Positions 25,331 to 33,559 of a stretch of 64,000 nt of DNA are shown here, piece after piece. Source of the DNA: Pseudolabrys sp035718275 (lineage in GTDB: Bacteria; Pseudomonadota; Alphaproteobacteria; Rhizobiales; Xanthobacteraceae); contig DASTHI010000014.1 of the NCBI GenBank assembly GCA_035718275.1, positions 38,415-102,414 of the forward strand, written 5' to 3'. The stretch's first letter is position 1. Each line of letters opens with the position of its first letter. Made by a program: the position numbers and the translations under genes. The notes under the pieces are model-generated. The model made no database searches. It saw only the letters and a list, made by a program, of their open reading frames with translations, and was not told the DNA's origin.

Positions 25331-25723
25331 TACGCATCCTCCATGTGGCTGAAATTCCAGACGTCAGGTATCATCCATATAGATGATGGCAGCACCGTAC
25401 CCGCGGCCCGTTAAGAAGAAGCTTCGCTGCTGATCGCGAATTAGTTTAAAATATTATCCATTCGAGCGCGCCCGTTCCTGTGCATTCGCGTAAGGGCTGG
25501 CGGTCAACGTAAAAGAACGCGATTTTTCACATGAATCTTATGGTGGATTCGTAGAAGTGCCGAGCCGTATTGCTCGATCGAGCGCGGTCATTAACGGGCC
25601 ATTATCCAAGCCTGCAAGAGTGCTACGGGCCTCTCCCTTGATCCGATTTTAGTACCACCGGCCCGCGTGACAAAACGCGTGTCGCCAAATCCGGAACCGC
25701 GCAGCCATTCGAAACGAAAATAA
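25331..25723. other. Spacer between the two flp genes
   Basis: About 390 bp that carries no supportable gene. It is noticeably more AT-rich than its surroundings just upstream of the first flp start (TTAGTTTAAAATATTATCC at about 25441-25459), which is a plausible promoter zone for that gene. I could not define -35/-10 boxes with confidence. Confidence 0.4.
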
Positions 25724-25752
25724 AAAGGAGTCACCGCGAAGGTGACTCCTTT
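25724..25752 (-). terminator. Terminator downstream of the second flp gene
   Basis: A perfect 12 bp stem, AAAGGAGTCACC (25724-25735) with GGTGACTCCTTT (25741-25752), loop GCGAA. Read on the minus strand it is followed by TTTTTATTTT. It lies about 70 bp after the stop of flp copy 2, so each flp copy is its own transcription unit. Confidence 0.85.
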
Positions 25753-25820
25753 CTCAAAGCAATTTGAGCGCTTGCTCAATCGTAGCAGGTTTTGATGCCG
25801 CCTGCTTACTGGCACGGATC

Positions 25821-25982
25821 TTACTGCAGTGCTGTAGCAACACTCGTGAATTTTGCAATGAGTCCGTTGCCTACCGCCTGCACCGCGCCGATGATAACGA
25901 CGGCAATTCCGGCGGCGATCAGGCCGTACTCGATTGCGGTCGCACCCGACTCATTTTTAAGAAACGCGAACACCTTGGACAT
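25821..25982 (-). CDS. flp: Flp/Fap-type pilin subunit, copy 2
   Basis: A 53-residue prepilin reading MSKVFAFLKNESGATAIEYG then LIAAGIAVVIIGAVQAVGNG. It is the same length as copy 1 and identical through most of the leader and the Flp core. It differs in the C-terminal third, where the surface-exposed part of the pilin lies. The basic leader, processing site (after the Gly preceding Ala-Thr-Ala-Ile-Glu-Tyr) and hydrophobic helix are intact. The two copies look like a tandem duplication. About 245 bp of non-coding DNA upstream (25983-26228) presumably holds its promoter. Confidence 0.9.
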   Translation of the reverse strand: MSKVFAFLKNESGATAIEYGLIAAGIAVVIIGAVQAVGNGLIAKFTSVATALQ

Positions 25983-26228
25983 CTGGAATTCTCCACTGGT
26001 TGATACTCGGCCACACTAGGGAGCTCGCGTTAAGAGCATGCTTGATCGAGCGCGCGGAATTTCAAAAAATCCGGACCGCTTTATGACAATTCTGTCGCGT
26101 GAAGCGCAGTCGAGAAATGCTTGCGTCTGATTTGCGCGTGCTTCAAAGCGTTTTTGGTGCGTCGACCCGCTGTTGCGAACACTGCTGCATCGTTTTTCGG
26201 ATTAAGAGCGCATTATTCACGCGAGATG

Positions 26229-26921
26229 TCAGTCCTCATCCAAACGATCGAGGTAGGTGAGTCCGGCTTTCGCAAGCGGCTCGCGCATCTTGTACATGTC
26301 CAGGCTGAGCACGCCGGCTTCCAGCTGCTTGCGCTTTCCATCTTCATCGTCCTTGCGCTTCTGCGCCTTCTGGGCCGTTTCGACGGCAAGCTTGCGCGGA
26401 ATAACAACGACGCCGTCATCGTCTGCGATAACGACATCACCAGGCTCAACATTGACGCCCGCACACACAACGGGAACGTTGACGGCGCCCAGCGTGGATT
26501 TCACAGTTCCTTTAGCGGAAATTGCCTTCGACCATACGGGGAAGCGCATTTCCGAAATCGGACGGACGTCGCGACAGCCGGCGTCGATCACCAGGCCGAT
26601 GACACCCCGCGCGCGCAGCGCGGTGGCGAGGAGCTCGCCGAACATGCCGTCTGTGTTGTCGGCCGTGCACCCCACTACCATGACATCGCCCTTCTGACAC
26701 TGCTCGACCGCGACGTGGATCATCCAATTGTCGCCCGGCTGCGCGAGAACCGTGACCGCGGGGCCCGCGATCTGCGCGCCGGCCCAGATCGGACGCATGT
26801 ACGGTTTCATCAGCCCCGATCGCCCAAGCGCCTCGTGCGCAGTCGACACGCCGACAGCCGCGAGCGTTGCGACGGCATTGTTGTCGGCTCGATCAATATT
26901 GCGGATGACGACGGGCTTCAT
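26229..26921 (-). CDS. galC: 4-carboxy-4-hydroxy-2-oxoadipate aldolase/oxaloacetate decarboxylase (RraA family)
   Basis: A 230-residue RraA/class II pyruvate-aldolase protein. The segments VVGCTADNTDGMFGELLATA and GLVIDAGCRDVRPI contain the metal- and pyruvate-binding Gly-Glu-Leu, Arg and Asp residues of the CHA/HMG aldolases. It would split 4-carboxy-4-hydroxy-2-oxoadipate into pyruvate and oxaloacetate, the last step of protocatechuate/gallate meta-cleavage. Its ATG overlaps the stop of the upstream GalB-like gene by 4 bp. That pairing of hydratase and aldolase makes the call much stronger than family membership alone. Confidence 0.85.
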   Translation of the reverse strand: MKPVVIRNIDRADNNAVATLAAVGVSTAHEALGRSGLMKPYMRPIWAGAQIAGPAVTVLAQPGDNWMIHVAVEQCQKGDVMVVGCTADNTDGMFGELLATALRARGVIGLVIDAGCRDVRPISEMRFPVWSKAISAKGTVKSTLGAVNVPVVCAGVNVEPGDVVIADDDGVVVIPRKLAVETAQKAQKRKDDEDGKRKQLEAGVLSLDMYKMREPLAKAGLTYLDRLDED

Positions 26922-27640
26922 TTCAGAATCTCCTCCACGGTCGGGAATAGCCGTTGGTATGCCTCGCCATATGTCATGGGGACGCCCGTATTGCGGCTGC
27001 CTTGGATGCCGCGGTTGAGCGCCACGCGCTCATAATACGCCCATAGGTGTTTCTGCGCCGCGAGAATCTGAAACGCCTTGTACTTCTGCTCCCAGACCTC
27101 GTCGATCTTCAGAATGAGGTTCGGTTTATAGTTGCACATTTCCGGCTGATGCGGCTCGAACAGGAACACGGGCGGGGCGGAATACTTGTACTGCGCGTCG
27201 GGTTTGTGCCCCATGGCCTGCGCGACCACGCGCGTTTCCTGCGCGAAATGCGCCGCATTGGGGTGATCGAAATTGTAGGGATCCTCGAGCGCGTGGGTCA
27301 GGACGAAGGACGGATTCAGATCGCGGTAGATGTCGACCATGCGATCGAAGTGGGTTTCATTCAGCCGCAGAGGATAGTCGCCGCAGTCGAAGAATTCGAT
27401 TTCTGCGCCGAGCAGCGCTGCCGCGCGTTCTGCTTCGTCCTTGCGGCCGGCCTTCACCTTCGCAAGCGTTGCGCCGGTCTCCTTCCAGGCGAACTGGCTT
27501 TCGCCGCGTTCCCCGAATGAGAGGCAGACGATCTTGACCCTGTAGCCGCGCTTGGCATGCAATGCGATCGCACCGCCCGCACGCCAGACGAAGTCGCCCG
27601 GATGCGCGGTAACGACCAGGCCGGTCTTTTGATCCGCCAT
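26918..27640 (-). CDS. galB: 4-oxalomesaconate hydratase-like protein (PIG-L family)
   Basis: A 240-residue PIG-L/LmbE-fold zinc protein. The N-terminal metal motif reads TAHPGDFVWRAGGAIALH, with His13 and Asp16, in place of the usual AHPDD of deacetylases; the third ligand is in DHPNAAHF. The AHPGDFVWRAGG pattern is that of GalB, which hydrates 4-oxalomesaconate in gallate/protocatechuate breakdown and not that of N-deacetylases. Direct coupling to galC confirms the pathway. Neither the ring-cleaving dioxygenase LigAB/GalA nor the semialdehyde dehydrogenase is in the window. Confidence 0.85.
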   Translation of the reverse strand: MADQKTGLVVTAHPGDFVWRAGGAIALHAKRGYRVKIVCLSFGERGESQFAWKETGATLAKVKAGRKDEAERAAALLGAEIEFFDCGDYPLRLNETHFDRMVDIYRDLNPSFVLTHALEDPYNFDHPNAAHFAQETRVVAQAMGHKPDAQYKYSAPPVFLFEPHQPEMCNYKPNLILKIDEVWEQKYKAFQILAAQKHLWAYYERVALNRGIQGSRNTGVPMTYGEAYQRLFPTVEEILK

Positions 27641-27726
27641 TGCTAGCTCCTTTCCCGTCCGCGATTGTTAAACTAGCTTGAGCACAGGGCGGTCAAGCGC
27701 CCTCGTTCTTGCAAAGGCGTTTCATA

Positions 27727-28593
27727 ATGACATTGCCCCGGCCAATCACGCTGCGCATCGCAATCGGCGACTACCCTCACACGCTGCCACTCAAGCGGGA
27801 GCTGATTACTTCGGACTGGCTCACGCTCGACTTCGTGGAAGTGAAGCCGCTCTATCAAGCCTTCAAGCCCATGGTGCGCGAGCACGCATTCGATGCCAGC
27901 GAGATGGCGCTGGTCACATACTTTCAAGCGAAAGAGCATCACAAGGGCCTCACGCTTTTGCCCGCTGCCATGCTTGCGCGATTTCAGCATGGAACGATGC
28001 TTTACAATGCAGAACGGGGAAAGCTGTCGCCAATGGATCTTCCTGGCAAGCGCATCGGCGTGCGGTCATACAGCCAAACAACCGGTGTATGGATTCGCGG
28101 GATCTTTGAAAACGACTACGGGATCGATCTCGCTTCCGTACAATGGATCACGTTCGAGGACGGACACGTCGCCGAAGCCGTCGATCCGCCCGGGATCATC
28201 CGCGCGCGCGGCGGCCAGGACATCACCGAGATGTTGATCGCGGGTGATCTGGATGCGGCGGTCTATGGTGCCGCGCTGCCCAAGGATCCGAGACTGCAAA
28301 GCGTCATTTCCGATCCGGATACTGCCGCGCGAGCCTGGCATGAAAAGCACGGGCTGGTCCCCGTCAATCATATGGTCGTTGTGACCGATGAGCTGATGCA
28401 AGCAAACCCGGCAGCAGTCGCCGAGCTCTACCGGTTGCTCGAGGAGAGCAAAAAAGCTGCGCCGCCGACGGGAGGCGCTGATGTCGTACCTTTTGGCAGG
28501 GAAGCCAATCGCGGCTGCCTCGATCTGCTAAGGCGCTATTGCGTTCAGCAGAGGCTCATCTCGGAGCATCTGACGGTGGAAGATCTCTGGTAG
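27727..28593 (+). CDS. 4,5-dihydroxyphthalate decarboxylase-like protein
   Basis: A 288-residue protein with the periplasmic-binding-protein II fold but no signal peptide, as in the Pht5 family. The opening LRIAIGDYPHTLPLKR and DLPGKRIGVRSYSQTTGVWIRG are characteristic. The enzyme of this family that is best known turns 4,5-dihydroxyphthalate into protocatechuate, which would feed galB/galC located just upstream on the other strand. The family also holds members of unknown activity, so the call is to family with a context-based preference. Confidence 0.68.
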   Translation: MTLPRPITLRIAIGDYPHTLPLKRELITSDWLTLDFVEVKPLYQAFKPMVREHAFDASEMALVTYFQAKEHHKGLTLLPAAMLARFQHGTMLYNAERGKLSPMDLPGKRIGVRSYSQTTGVWIRGIFENDYGIDLASVQWITFEDGHVAEAVDPPGIIRARGGQDITEMLIAGDLDAAVYGAALPKDPRLQSVISDPDTAARAWHEKHGLVPVNHMVVVTDELMQANPAAVAELYRLLEESKKAAPPTGGADVVPFGREANRGCLDLLRRYCVQQRLISEHLTVEDLW

Positions 28594-28687
28594 GCTTTTG
28601 CCTCTTGCGCACTGCACGATCGTGTACAAATTTCAAAAGCCACGAACCGAAATTCGACAATCGGCGTCCAAAGATCACGAGCTGCCC

Positions 28688-29041
28688 ATGAAAAAGACTT
28701 ACAAAGGCGGATGCCACTGCGGGAAGGTGCGTTACGAAGCGCAGGCGGAGATTACCGAGGTCATCGAATGCAATTGCTCGCGTTGCCGCAAGCTGGGCGG
28801 CTTGCTTTCGGCTGTCCCGATGTCTGATTTCAAGCTGGTATCCGGCGCGAGCGATCTGATGGACTACCAGTTCGGCAAGCAGAGGATCCATCATCCGTTC
28901 TGCCGCACCTGCGGAATTCAAGCCTACGCCTACGGCGTGGGGCCGGGCGGCCAGGAAATGGTAATGCTCAACGTCAGATGCCTGGATGATATTGATCCGA
29001 GCGAACTCAAGGTCAGGAAATTTGACGGCGCCAGCCTTTAG
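28688..29041 (+). CDS. GFA/CENP-V domain zinc protein
   Basis: A 117-residue protein starting at ATG 28688; the open frame before it is not conserved-looking. Zinc-binding cysteines are in KGGCHCGKVRYEA, ECNCSRCRKLGG and PFCRTCGIQAY, the pattern of glutathione-dependent formaldehyde-activating enzyme family proteins. Most members are not true formaldehyde enzymes, and a binding or S-transfer role with glutathione is all that can be suggested. It stands alone, followed by an imperfect hairpin at 29066-29089. Confidence 0.8.
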   Translation: MKKTYKGGCHCGKVRYEAQAEITEVIECNCSRCRKLGGLLSAVPMSDFKLVSGASDLMDYQFGKQRIHHPFCRTCGIQAYAYGVGPGGQEMVMLNVRCLDDIDPSELKVRKFDGASL

Positions 29042-29354
29042 CTCAAGGAGCGCTCAAAAGCCATAACGGGCAGACCGTCGTCCGCCCGTCACAAGCTCTC
29101 GGATCCATCCTCACGCGTGGGCCGAAACCCTATGCGCAGGTACCAGTTACTGAGAGCCAGGGCCGGTCGTCATGAGGCACGAACTCTGCAGTTTCCACGT
29201 CTCATGCCCAGTCCGGTCGTGGCGGCCATCCGTATCCGGCAAGGCCGAAGATGGGTGACCTGTCAGTAACCGTAGCCGCGCGGCGCCCCGAGGCAAGTGC
29301 AAATACGGCTGTTGATAATTTCGAGGATGAATTAAGGCGTCCGCGGAGCTTTTG
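29042..29354. other. Intergenic region, 313 bp, no gene seen
   Basis: Between the convergent GFA and cupin genes. A hairpin at 29066-29089 (ACGGGC-A-GAC paired with GTC-C-GCCCGT) is a weak candidate terminator for the GFA gene; it lacks a T-run. The remainder has no frame with coding-like composition and no recognisable repeat. Confidence 0.45.
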
Positions 29355-29843
29355 TCAGCCCAGGATGGTGCCCTTGCCGCGCCCGTCCTTGCTTTGCTCG
29401 ATCATGACCGTGTCGTATTTGAGCGCGAGTTCACGCGTAAGCTCCGCATTCATGAGCTGCTCCTGCGTAAGCGCGTGCATGGCGGCGAACATGCCTTCCG
29501 TTCCTGCCGGACTGTAAATCATCAGCATGCGCACGCCTTCCCTGGAAGTCACCTGATGCGGCACGCCCGGCGGAATGTGAACGCATGAGCCTTTTTTTCC
29601 ATGAAACAACTCGTCACCGACCTGAAAATCGGCACTGCCGTCGAACACGTAAAACGTCTCATAGGCCTTGATGTGATAATGCGCGCGGGACTGAAAGCCC
29701 GGCTTGCAATTCTCCTCGACCACTTCGAACGTTTGGTTAGTGTCCTCGCCCGTGATTTTGACGATGACTTCATTGGCTTTTGCGTAGATGTTGCCTTCGC
29801 CAGGCGCTGAGTGCTTCCCTTTGGATACCGGCCTCGCAGTCAT
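29355..29843 (-). CDS. Cupin domain protein
   Basis: A single-domain cupin of 162 residues. The first cupin motif is in GFQSRAHYHIKAYETFYVFDG, split here as HYHIKAYETFYV, and the second in HIPPGVPHQV. They supply His/Glu ligands for one metal ion. I place the start at ATG 29843 (MTARPVSKG), preceded by GAGG at good spacing; the frame stays open far upstream to 30353, but that part is antisense to the amidase gene and not protein-like. It may bind or convert a small acid, or be a sensor. Divergent from the amidase. Confidence 0.72.
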   Translation of the reverse strand: MTARPVSKGKHSAPGEGNIYAKANEVIVKITGEDTNQTFEVVEENCKPGFQSRAHYHIKAYETFYVFDGSADFQVGDELFHGKKGSCVHIPPGVPHQVTSREGVRMLMIYSPAGTEGMFAAMHALTQEQLMNAELTRELALKYDTVMIEQSKDGRGKGTILG

Positions 29844-29981
29844 AGCGACCTCGTCGATTGGTTGCGGGTATATTGATGGCACAGCCGACATGATGGTGAA
29901 CAGAGGAAAGCAACCAGACGGATCGGACACCGGAGGAATATGGCTTGACCGCTCCGCGCCGGTTTTGCGTGAGGTACCCTG

Positions 29982-31283
29982 ATGGCACGACATTCCGCGC
30001 GGGAACGGCTCGAGGGTGCGCTTGCTCGCATTGAAGATCCGCAAGGTGAGGGCGCGCGGGCGTGCCTGACCGTGTATCACGAGCAGGCCAGGGCGGCGGC
30101 CGATGCGGCAGACGCTCGCGCTAGGTTCGGCATTTCGCTTGGTCCCCTTGATGGCACGATAGTGAGCATCAAGGATCTTTTCGATGTCGCCGGCGAGGTC
30201 ACGCGCGCCGGTTCCAAAGTTTTGGCCGACGAAGGCAGGCCCGCTCCTAACGAAGCCCCCGTAGTGCAGCGGTTGCGCGCGGGCGGTGCGATCATCGTGG
30301 CCAAGACCAACATGACCGAATTTGCCTATTCGGGAATTGGCGCCAATCCGCATTTCGGAACTCCCGGCAATCCGGCTGACCGCAAGCGCGTGCCCGGCGG
30401 TTCGTCGTCCGGGGCCGCCGTGTCGGTCGCGGACGGCATGTGCGAAATTTCGATCGGCACCGACACAGGTGGGTCATGTCGAATCCCCGCCGCGCTCTGC
30501 GGTATCGTCGGATACAAGCCGAGCCGACAGCGAATCCCTACCGAAGGCGCCTTTCCGCTCTCGTACACCGTCGATTCAATCGGGCCCCTCGCGCGCTCGG
30601 TCGAGGCTTGCGCCAGGGCCGATGCCGTGATGGCGGGAGAAAACGCTCGTGCGCTCGAAGCGGCACCGCTTGCAGGTCTTCGGATCGGCGTGGCGCAGGG
30701 TGATCCCCTCGATCGCCTGGACGAGACCGTCGGCAAGCGTTTCGCGGATGCTCTTGCATGGCTCGGCCGGGCCGGAGCCCGCCTTTCCGAGAAAACCCTG
30801 CCGCTTCTTGGCGACATGGCCCGAGTCAACAGCAAAGGTGGCGTGCAACCGGCGGAAGCGTTTGCGGTCCATCGCGAGTTGTTGTCGCGCCGCTCCGCCG
30901 ACATCGACCCCAATGTGCGTGCGCGTTTGGAGCGGGCGCGAAATATCGGGGCGGCCGATTACATCGAGATGGTGCGCGAGCGCACACGGCTGATCAATGC
31001 CATGGCAGAAGGCCTAGCAGACGTGGATGTTGTGGCTATGCCTACAACACCCATCGTGGCTCCCACGATGGATGAAGTAGCCATGCCCGACGATTTCGCC
31101 CGCAAAAATGCGATGCTGCTGCGGAACACGGTGATCGCCAATTTTTTCGATCTGTGTGCAATTTCGCTGCCAATTCCGGGGCAAACAGGCCTTCCTGCCG
31201 GCCTCATGCTGCTGGCCCAGAATGGTCGCGACCACCGGCTCTTTCGCATCGCAGCCTCGGTGGAGCGGCTGTTCGCCGGCTAG
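29982..31283 (+). CDS. Amidase signature family hydrolase
   Basis: A 433-residue amidase of the GatA/AtzF type. The Ser-cisSer-Lys triad is visible: Lys in VSIKDLFDVAG, the cis-Ser in the GGSSSGAAVSVA loop, and the nucleophile in GTDTGGSCRIPAA. A GAGG lies just upstream of ATG 29982. It would hydrolyse a small amide to the acid and ammonia. A role in tRNA-dependent amidation is unlikely because no gatB/gatC is near; the neighbouring Liv-type importer suggests catabolism of an imported amide. Confidence 0.85.
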   Translation: MARHSARERLEGALARIEDPQGEGARACLTVYHEQARAAADAADARARFGISLGPLDGTIVSIKDLFDVAGEVTRAGSKVLADEGRPAPNEAPVVQRLRAGGAIIVAKTNMTEFAYSGIGANPHFGTPGNPADRKRVPGGSSSGAAVSVADGMCEISIGTDTGGSCRIPAALCGIVGYKPSRQRIPTEGAFPLSYTVDSIGPLARSVEACARADAVMAGENARALEAAPLAGLRIGVAQGDPLDRLDETVGKRFADALAWLGRAGARLSEKTLPLLGDMARVNSKGGVQPAEAFAVHRELLSRRSADIDPNVRARLERARNIGAADYIEMVRERTRLINAMAEGLADVDVVAMPTTPIVAPTMDEVAMPDDFARKNAMLLRNTVIANFFDLCAISLPIPGQTGLPAGLMLLAQNGRDHRLFRIAASVERLFAG

Positions 31284-31369
31284 CCGCAACCCTGTTGTGC
31301 AGGCGCGACATACGGCATGATGTCGTGACTGGCCTTTGCCATGCTATGAAATGAACGGGAGGGCATGAT

Positions 31370-32614
31370 ATGACACGCAAATCGCACACCGAAGCGGGGC
31401 GCCTCACGCGCCGCCAAGTCAGCGTGGGGCTCGGCGCGAGCACCGCCATCGGCATTGCTCCTTTTGGCATCGCGCGCGCCCAGAGCGCACCACTGAAGGT
31501 TGGGGTTCTTCTACCTCGCTCCGGTGTCCAGGCAGGTATCGGGCAGGACTGCCAGCGCGGCGTCGACATCGCCAACGGCATTCTCAAGGACCTCGGCATG
31601 CCGGCTCTCGAGATCATGAACGGCGATACCGAGACGAAGGTGGAGATTGCTCGCTCGCGAGCCGAGAAGCTCATTACGGATGGAGCACAGCTTCTGGTCG
31701 GGGCCTTCGACTCGGGGCAAAGCACAGCCATCGCGCAGGTCGCCGAGCAGAAGGGAATTCCGTACGTGATCAATATCGCGGCGGCACCTCCGATCACCGA
31801 ACAGGGCTATAAGTTCGTTTTCCGCAATTTCCCGACTGCGCCGATGATTCTCGGAGATGCTTTCCTCAATCAGAAAGAGCTTTTCGAGATCAGCGGCTAT
31901 TCGCCGAAGTCAGCCGTCTTTCTGCACGTGAACGATACGTTCGGAACAGCGATGGCAAAGGGCATCGGCGGTGTCATGCCGAAGTTCGACATGCCGTACA
32001 AGATCGTGGAGACCATCGCCTATGATCCGGCAGCGCGCGACCTGTCGGTTGAAATATCAAAGGCAAAGGCGACGGGTGCCGACGCGCTTCTGCTGGTCAG
32101 CCGGCTCAACGATGCAATCCTGCTGACACGCGAGTTGGTGAAACAGCGATGGTCGCCGAACGCCATTCTCAGCATGGGCCCGGGCTGGTACGAGGACCAG
32201 TATCTTAAGACGCTCGGCAAGCTGTCCGACGGACCGATAAGCTTTGTTCCCTGGTACGATCCCAACAAGCCCCTGAGCAAGAAACTCGAAACAGCGCTTG
32301 CGAATGCGCATCCGGGAGTCAACCTGAATACCAATCACGTCTATACATTCGAGGCTCTTCTGGTGGCGTCGGATGCGTACAAGCGCGCGGGCTCAGCTGA
32401 TCCGAAGGCGCTGGCGGACGCCATTCGCAAGACGAACATCACCAATAATGTCAGCCCCGGTCCCGGCATTCAGTTTGACGCCAAAGGCCAGAACGACAAG
32501 CTCAAAAACTCAGCCATCCAGAATCGTGGCGGCAAGCTCGTTACATTGGCGCCAAAGGCTGCCGCGAATGCCAAGCCCGAACTGCCTATGAAGCCTTACG
32601 ACAAGCGCGGCTAA
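31370..32614 (+). CDS. Branched-chain/amide-type ABC importer substrate-binding protein
   Basis: A 414-residue periplasmic binding protein of the LivJ class. The N-terminus has a twin-arginine-like export signal (LTRRQVSVGLGASTAIG). The mature domain starts with LKVGVLLPRSGVQAGIGQ and includes a Peripla_BP_6 core. It heads a complete transporter operon (permeases H and M, ATPases G and F). Members of this class bind branched-chain amino acids, amides, urea or aromatic acids; the ligand here is open, though the amidase upstream points to amides. Confidence 0.88.
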   Translation: MTRKSHTEAGRLTRRQVSVGLGASTAIGIAPFGIARAQSAPLKVGVLLPRSGVQAGIGQDCQRGVDIANGILKDLGMPALEIMNGDTETKVEIARSRAEKLITDGAQLLVGAFDSGQSTAIAQVAEQKGIPYVINIAAAPPITEQGYKFVFRNFPTAPMILGDAFLNQKELFEISGYSPKSAVFLHVNDTFGTAMAKGIGGVMPKFDMPYKIVETIAYDPAARDLSVEISKAKATGADALLLVSRLNDAILLTRELVKQRWSPNAILSMGPGWYEDQYLKTLGKLSDGPISFVPWYDPNKPLSKKLETALANAHPGVNLNTNHVYTFEALLVASDAYKRAGSADPKALADAIRKTNITNNVSPGPGIQFDAKGQNDKLKNSAIQNRGGKLVTLAPKAAANAKPELPMKPYDKRG

Positions 32615-32632
32615 TCGACGCCACTACTGTAT

Positions 32633-32663
32633 GCTCCGGTCGCAGCAGCGATGTGACCGGAGC
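32633..32663 (+). promoter_or_regulatory. Hairpin after the binding protein gene (attenuator-like)
   Basis: A perfect 9 bp stem, GCTCCGGTC (32633-32641) with GACCGGAGC (32655-32663), then CTTTCGTTC. The T-run is weak, so it probably allows partial read-through. This would set the binding protein in excess over the membrane components; the role is inferred. Confidence 0.6.
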
Positions 32664-32686
32664 CTTTCGTTCCGGATCATCATCCC

Positions 32687-33559
32687 GTGCAACTGGACAT
32701 ATTTCTCAACGTTGCGGTTGGCGGAATTCTGACCGGGCTCGTCTACGGCCTGATGGCGCTCGGGCTGTCAGTCATCTTTGGCGTGGTGCGGGTTGTCAAC
32801 TTTGCGCACGGCGAGATGATGACGATCGCGATGTATGCGGCCATCACGCTGTTTGCCGCCTTTCACCTCGACCCTCTGGTCATGCTCGTGCCTATCGCCG
32901 CGGTTCTGTTCGCCTTCGGGTACGCGTTGCAGGCGGGGGTGATCAACAAGTTCATCACTCGGCCGGAACACAGTCAGTTCCTGCTGCTGATTGCGATAGG
33001 AATCATTATCGTCAATGTGTTGCTGATCATCTTTGGACCCGATGCGCAGAATGTGCAGGTGCCGTACGCGTTCGACAGTTTCAAGTTAGGCCCCCTGATA
33101 GTTGACGCCACAAAGGTTTATGCAGCGGGCGTCGCGATCCTCGTCGCGTCCGCATTGTTCGCTTTTTTTCGATACACTCCCGTCGGTACCGCCATCCGCG
33201 CCTGCGCCGATAATCACACAGGCGCCCTGGTGGTGGGGCTGGATGTCAGGAGGCTCTACGCGCTGACATTTGGCCTGGGCGCCGCTTGTGTCGGGGCGGC
33301 AGGCTGCCTGCTGCTGCTCATTTTCGACGTCACTCCGTCGGTAGGCCCCGCCTACACCTTGCTCGCCTTCATTATCGTGATCACCGGCGGGCTTGGATCA
33401 ATGCCGGGCGCCTTGCTGGGCGGAGTTCTCGTCGGATTCACCGAAGCTCTCGCCGGACTTCTGTTTACGCCATCAGCCAAGAGCATGTTCGCTTTTGCAA
33501 TCCTCGTGCTCATGCTGTTGTTCCGGCCCCAGGGGATCATGGGCAAGAGGGCGGCATGA
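32687..33559 (+). CDS. livH: Branched-chain-type ABC importer permease LivH
   Basis: A 290-residue inner-membrane permease starting with GTG 32687. There are eight or so hydrophobic segments, with VYGLMALGLSVIFGVVRVVNFAHGEMMTI the classic LivH opening (positions 20-47), and a C-terminal FRPQGIMGKRAA. It pairs with LivM to form the translocation pore. Its TGA overlaps the livM ATG (ATGA), so translation is coupled. Confidence 0.9.
   Translation: MQLDIFLNVAVGGILTGLVYGLMALGLSVIFGVVRVVNFAHGEMMTIAMYAAITLFAAFHLDPLVMLVPIAAVLFAFGYALQAGVINKFITRPEHSQFLLLIAIGIIIVNVLLIIFGPDAQNVQVPYAFDSFKLGPLIVDATKVYAAGVAILVASALFAFFRYTPVGTAIRACADNHTGALVVGLDVRRLYALTFGLGAACVGAAGCLLLLIFDVTPSVGPAYTLLAFIIVITGGLGSMPGALLGGVLVGFTEALAGLLFTPSAKSMFAFAILVLMLLFRPQGIMGKRAA

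Noticed and set aside
29844..30353. N-terminal extension of the cupin frame upstream of ATG 29843
   Set aside because: It is antisense to the start of the amidase gene, has no family pattern, and a good ribosome site sits just before 29843.
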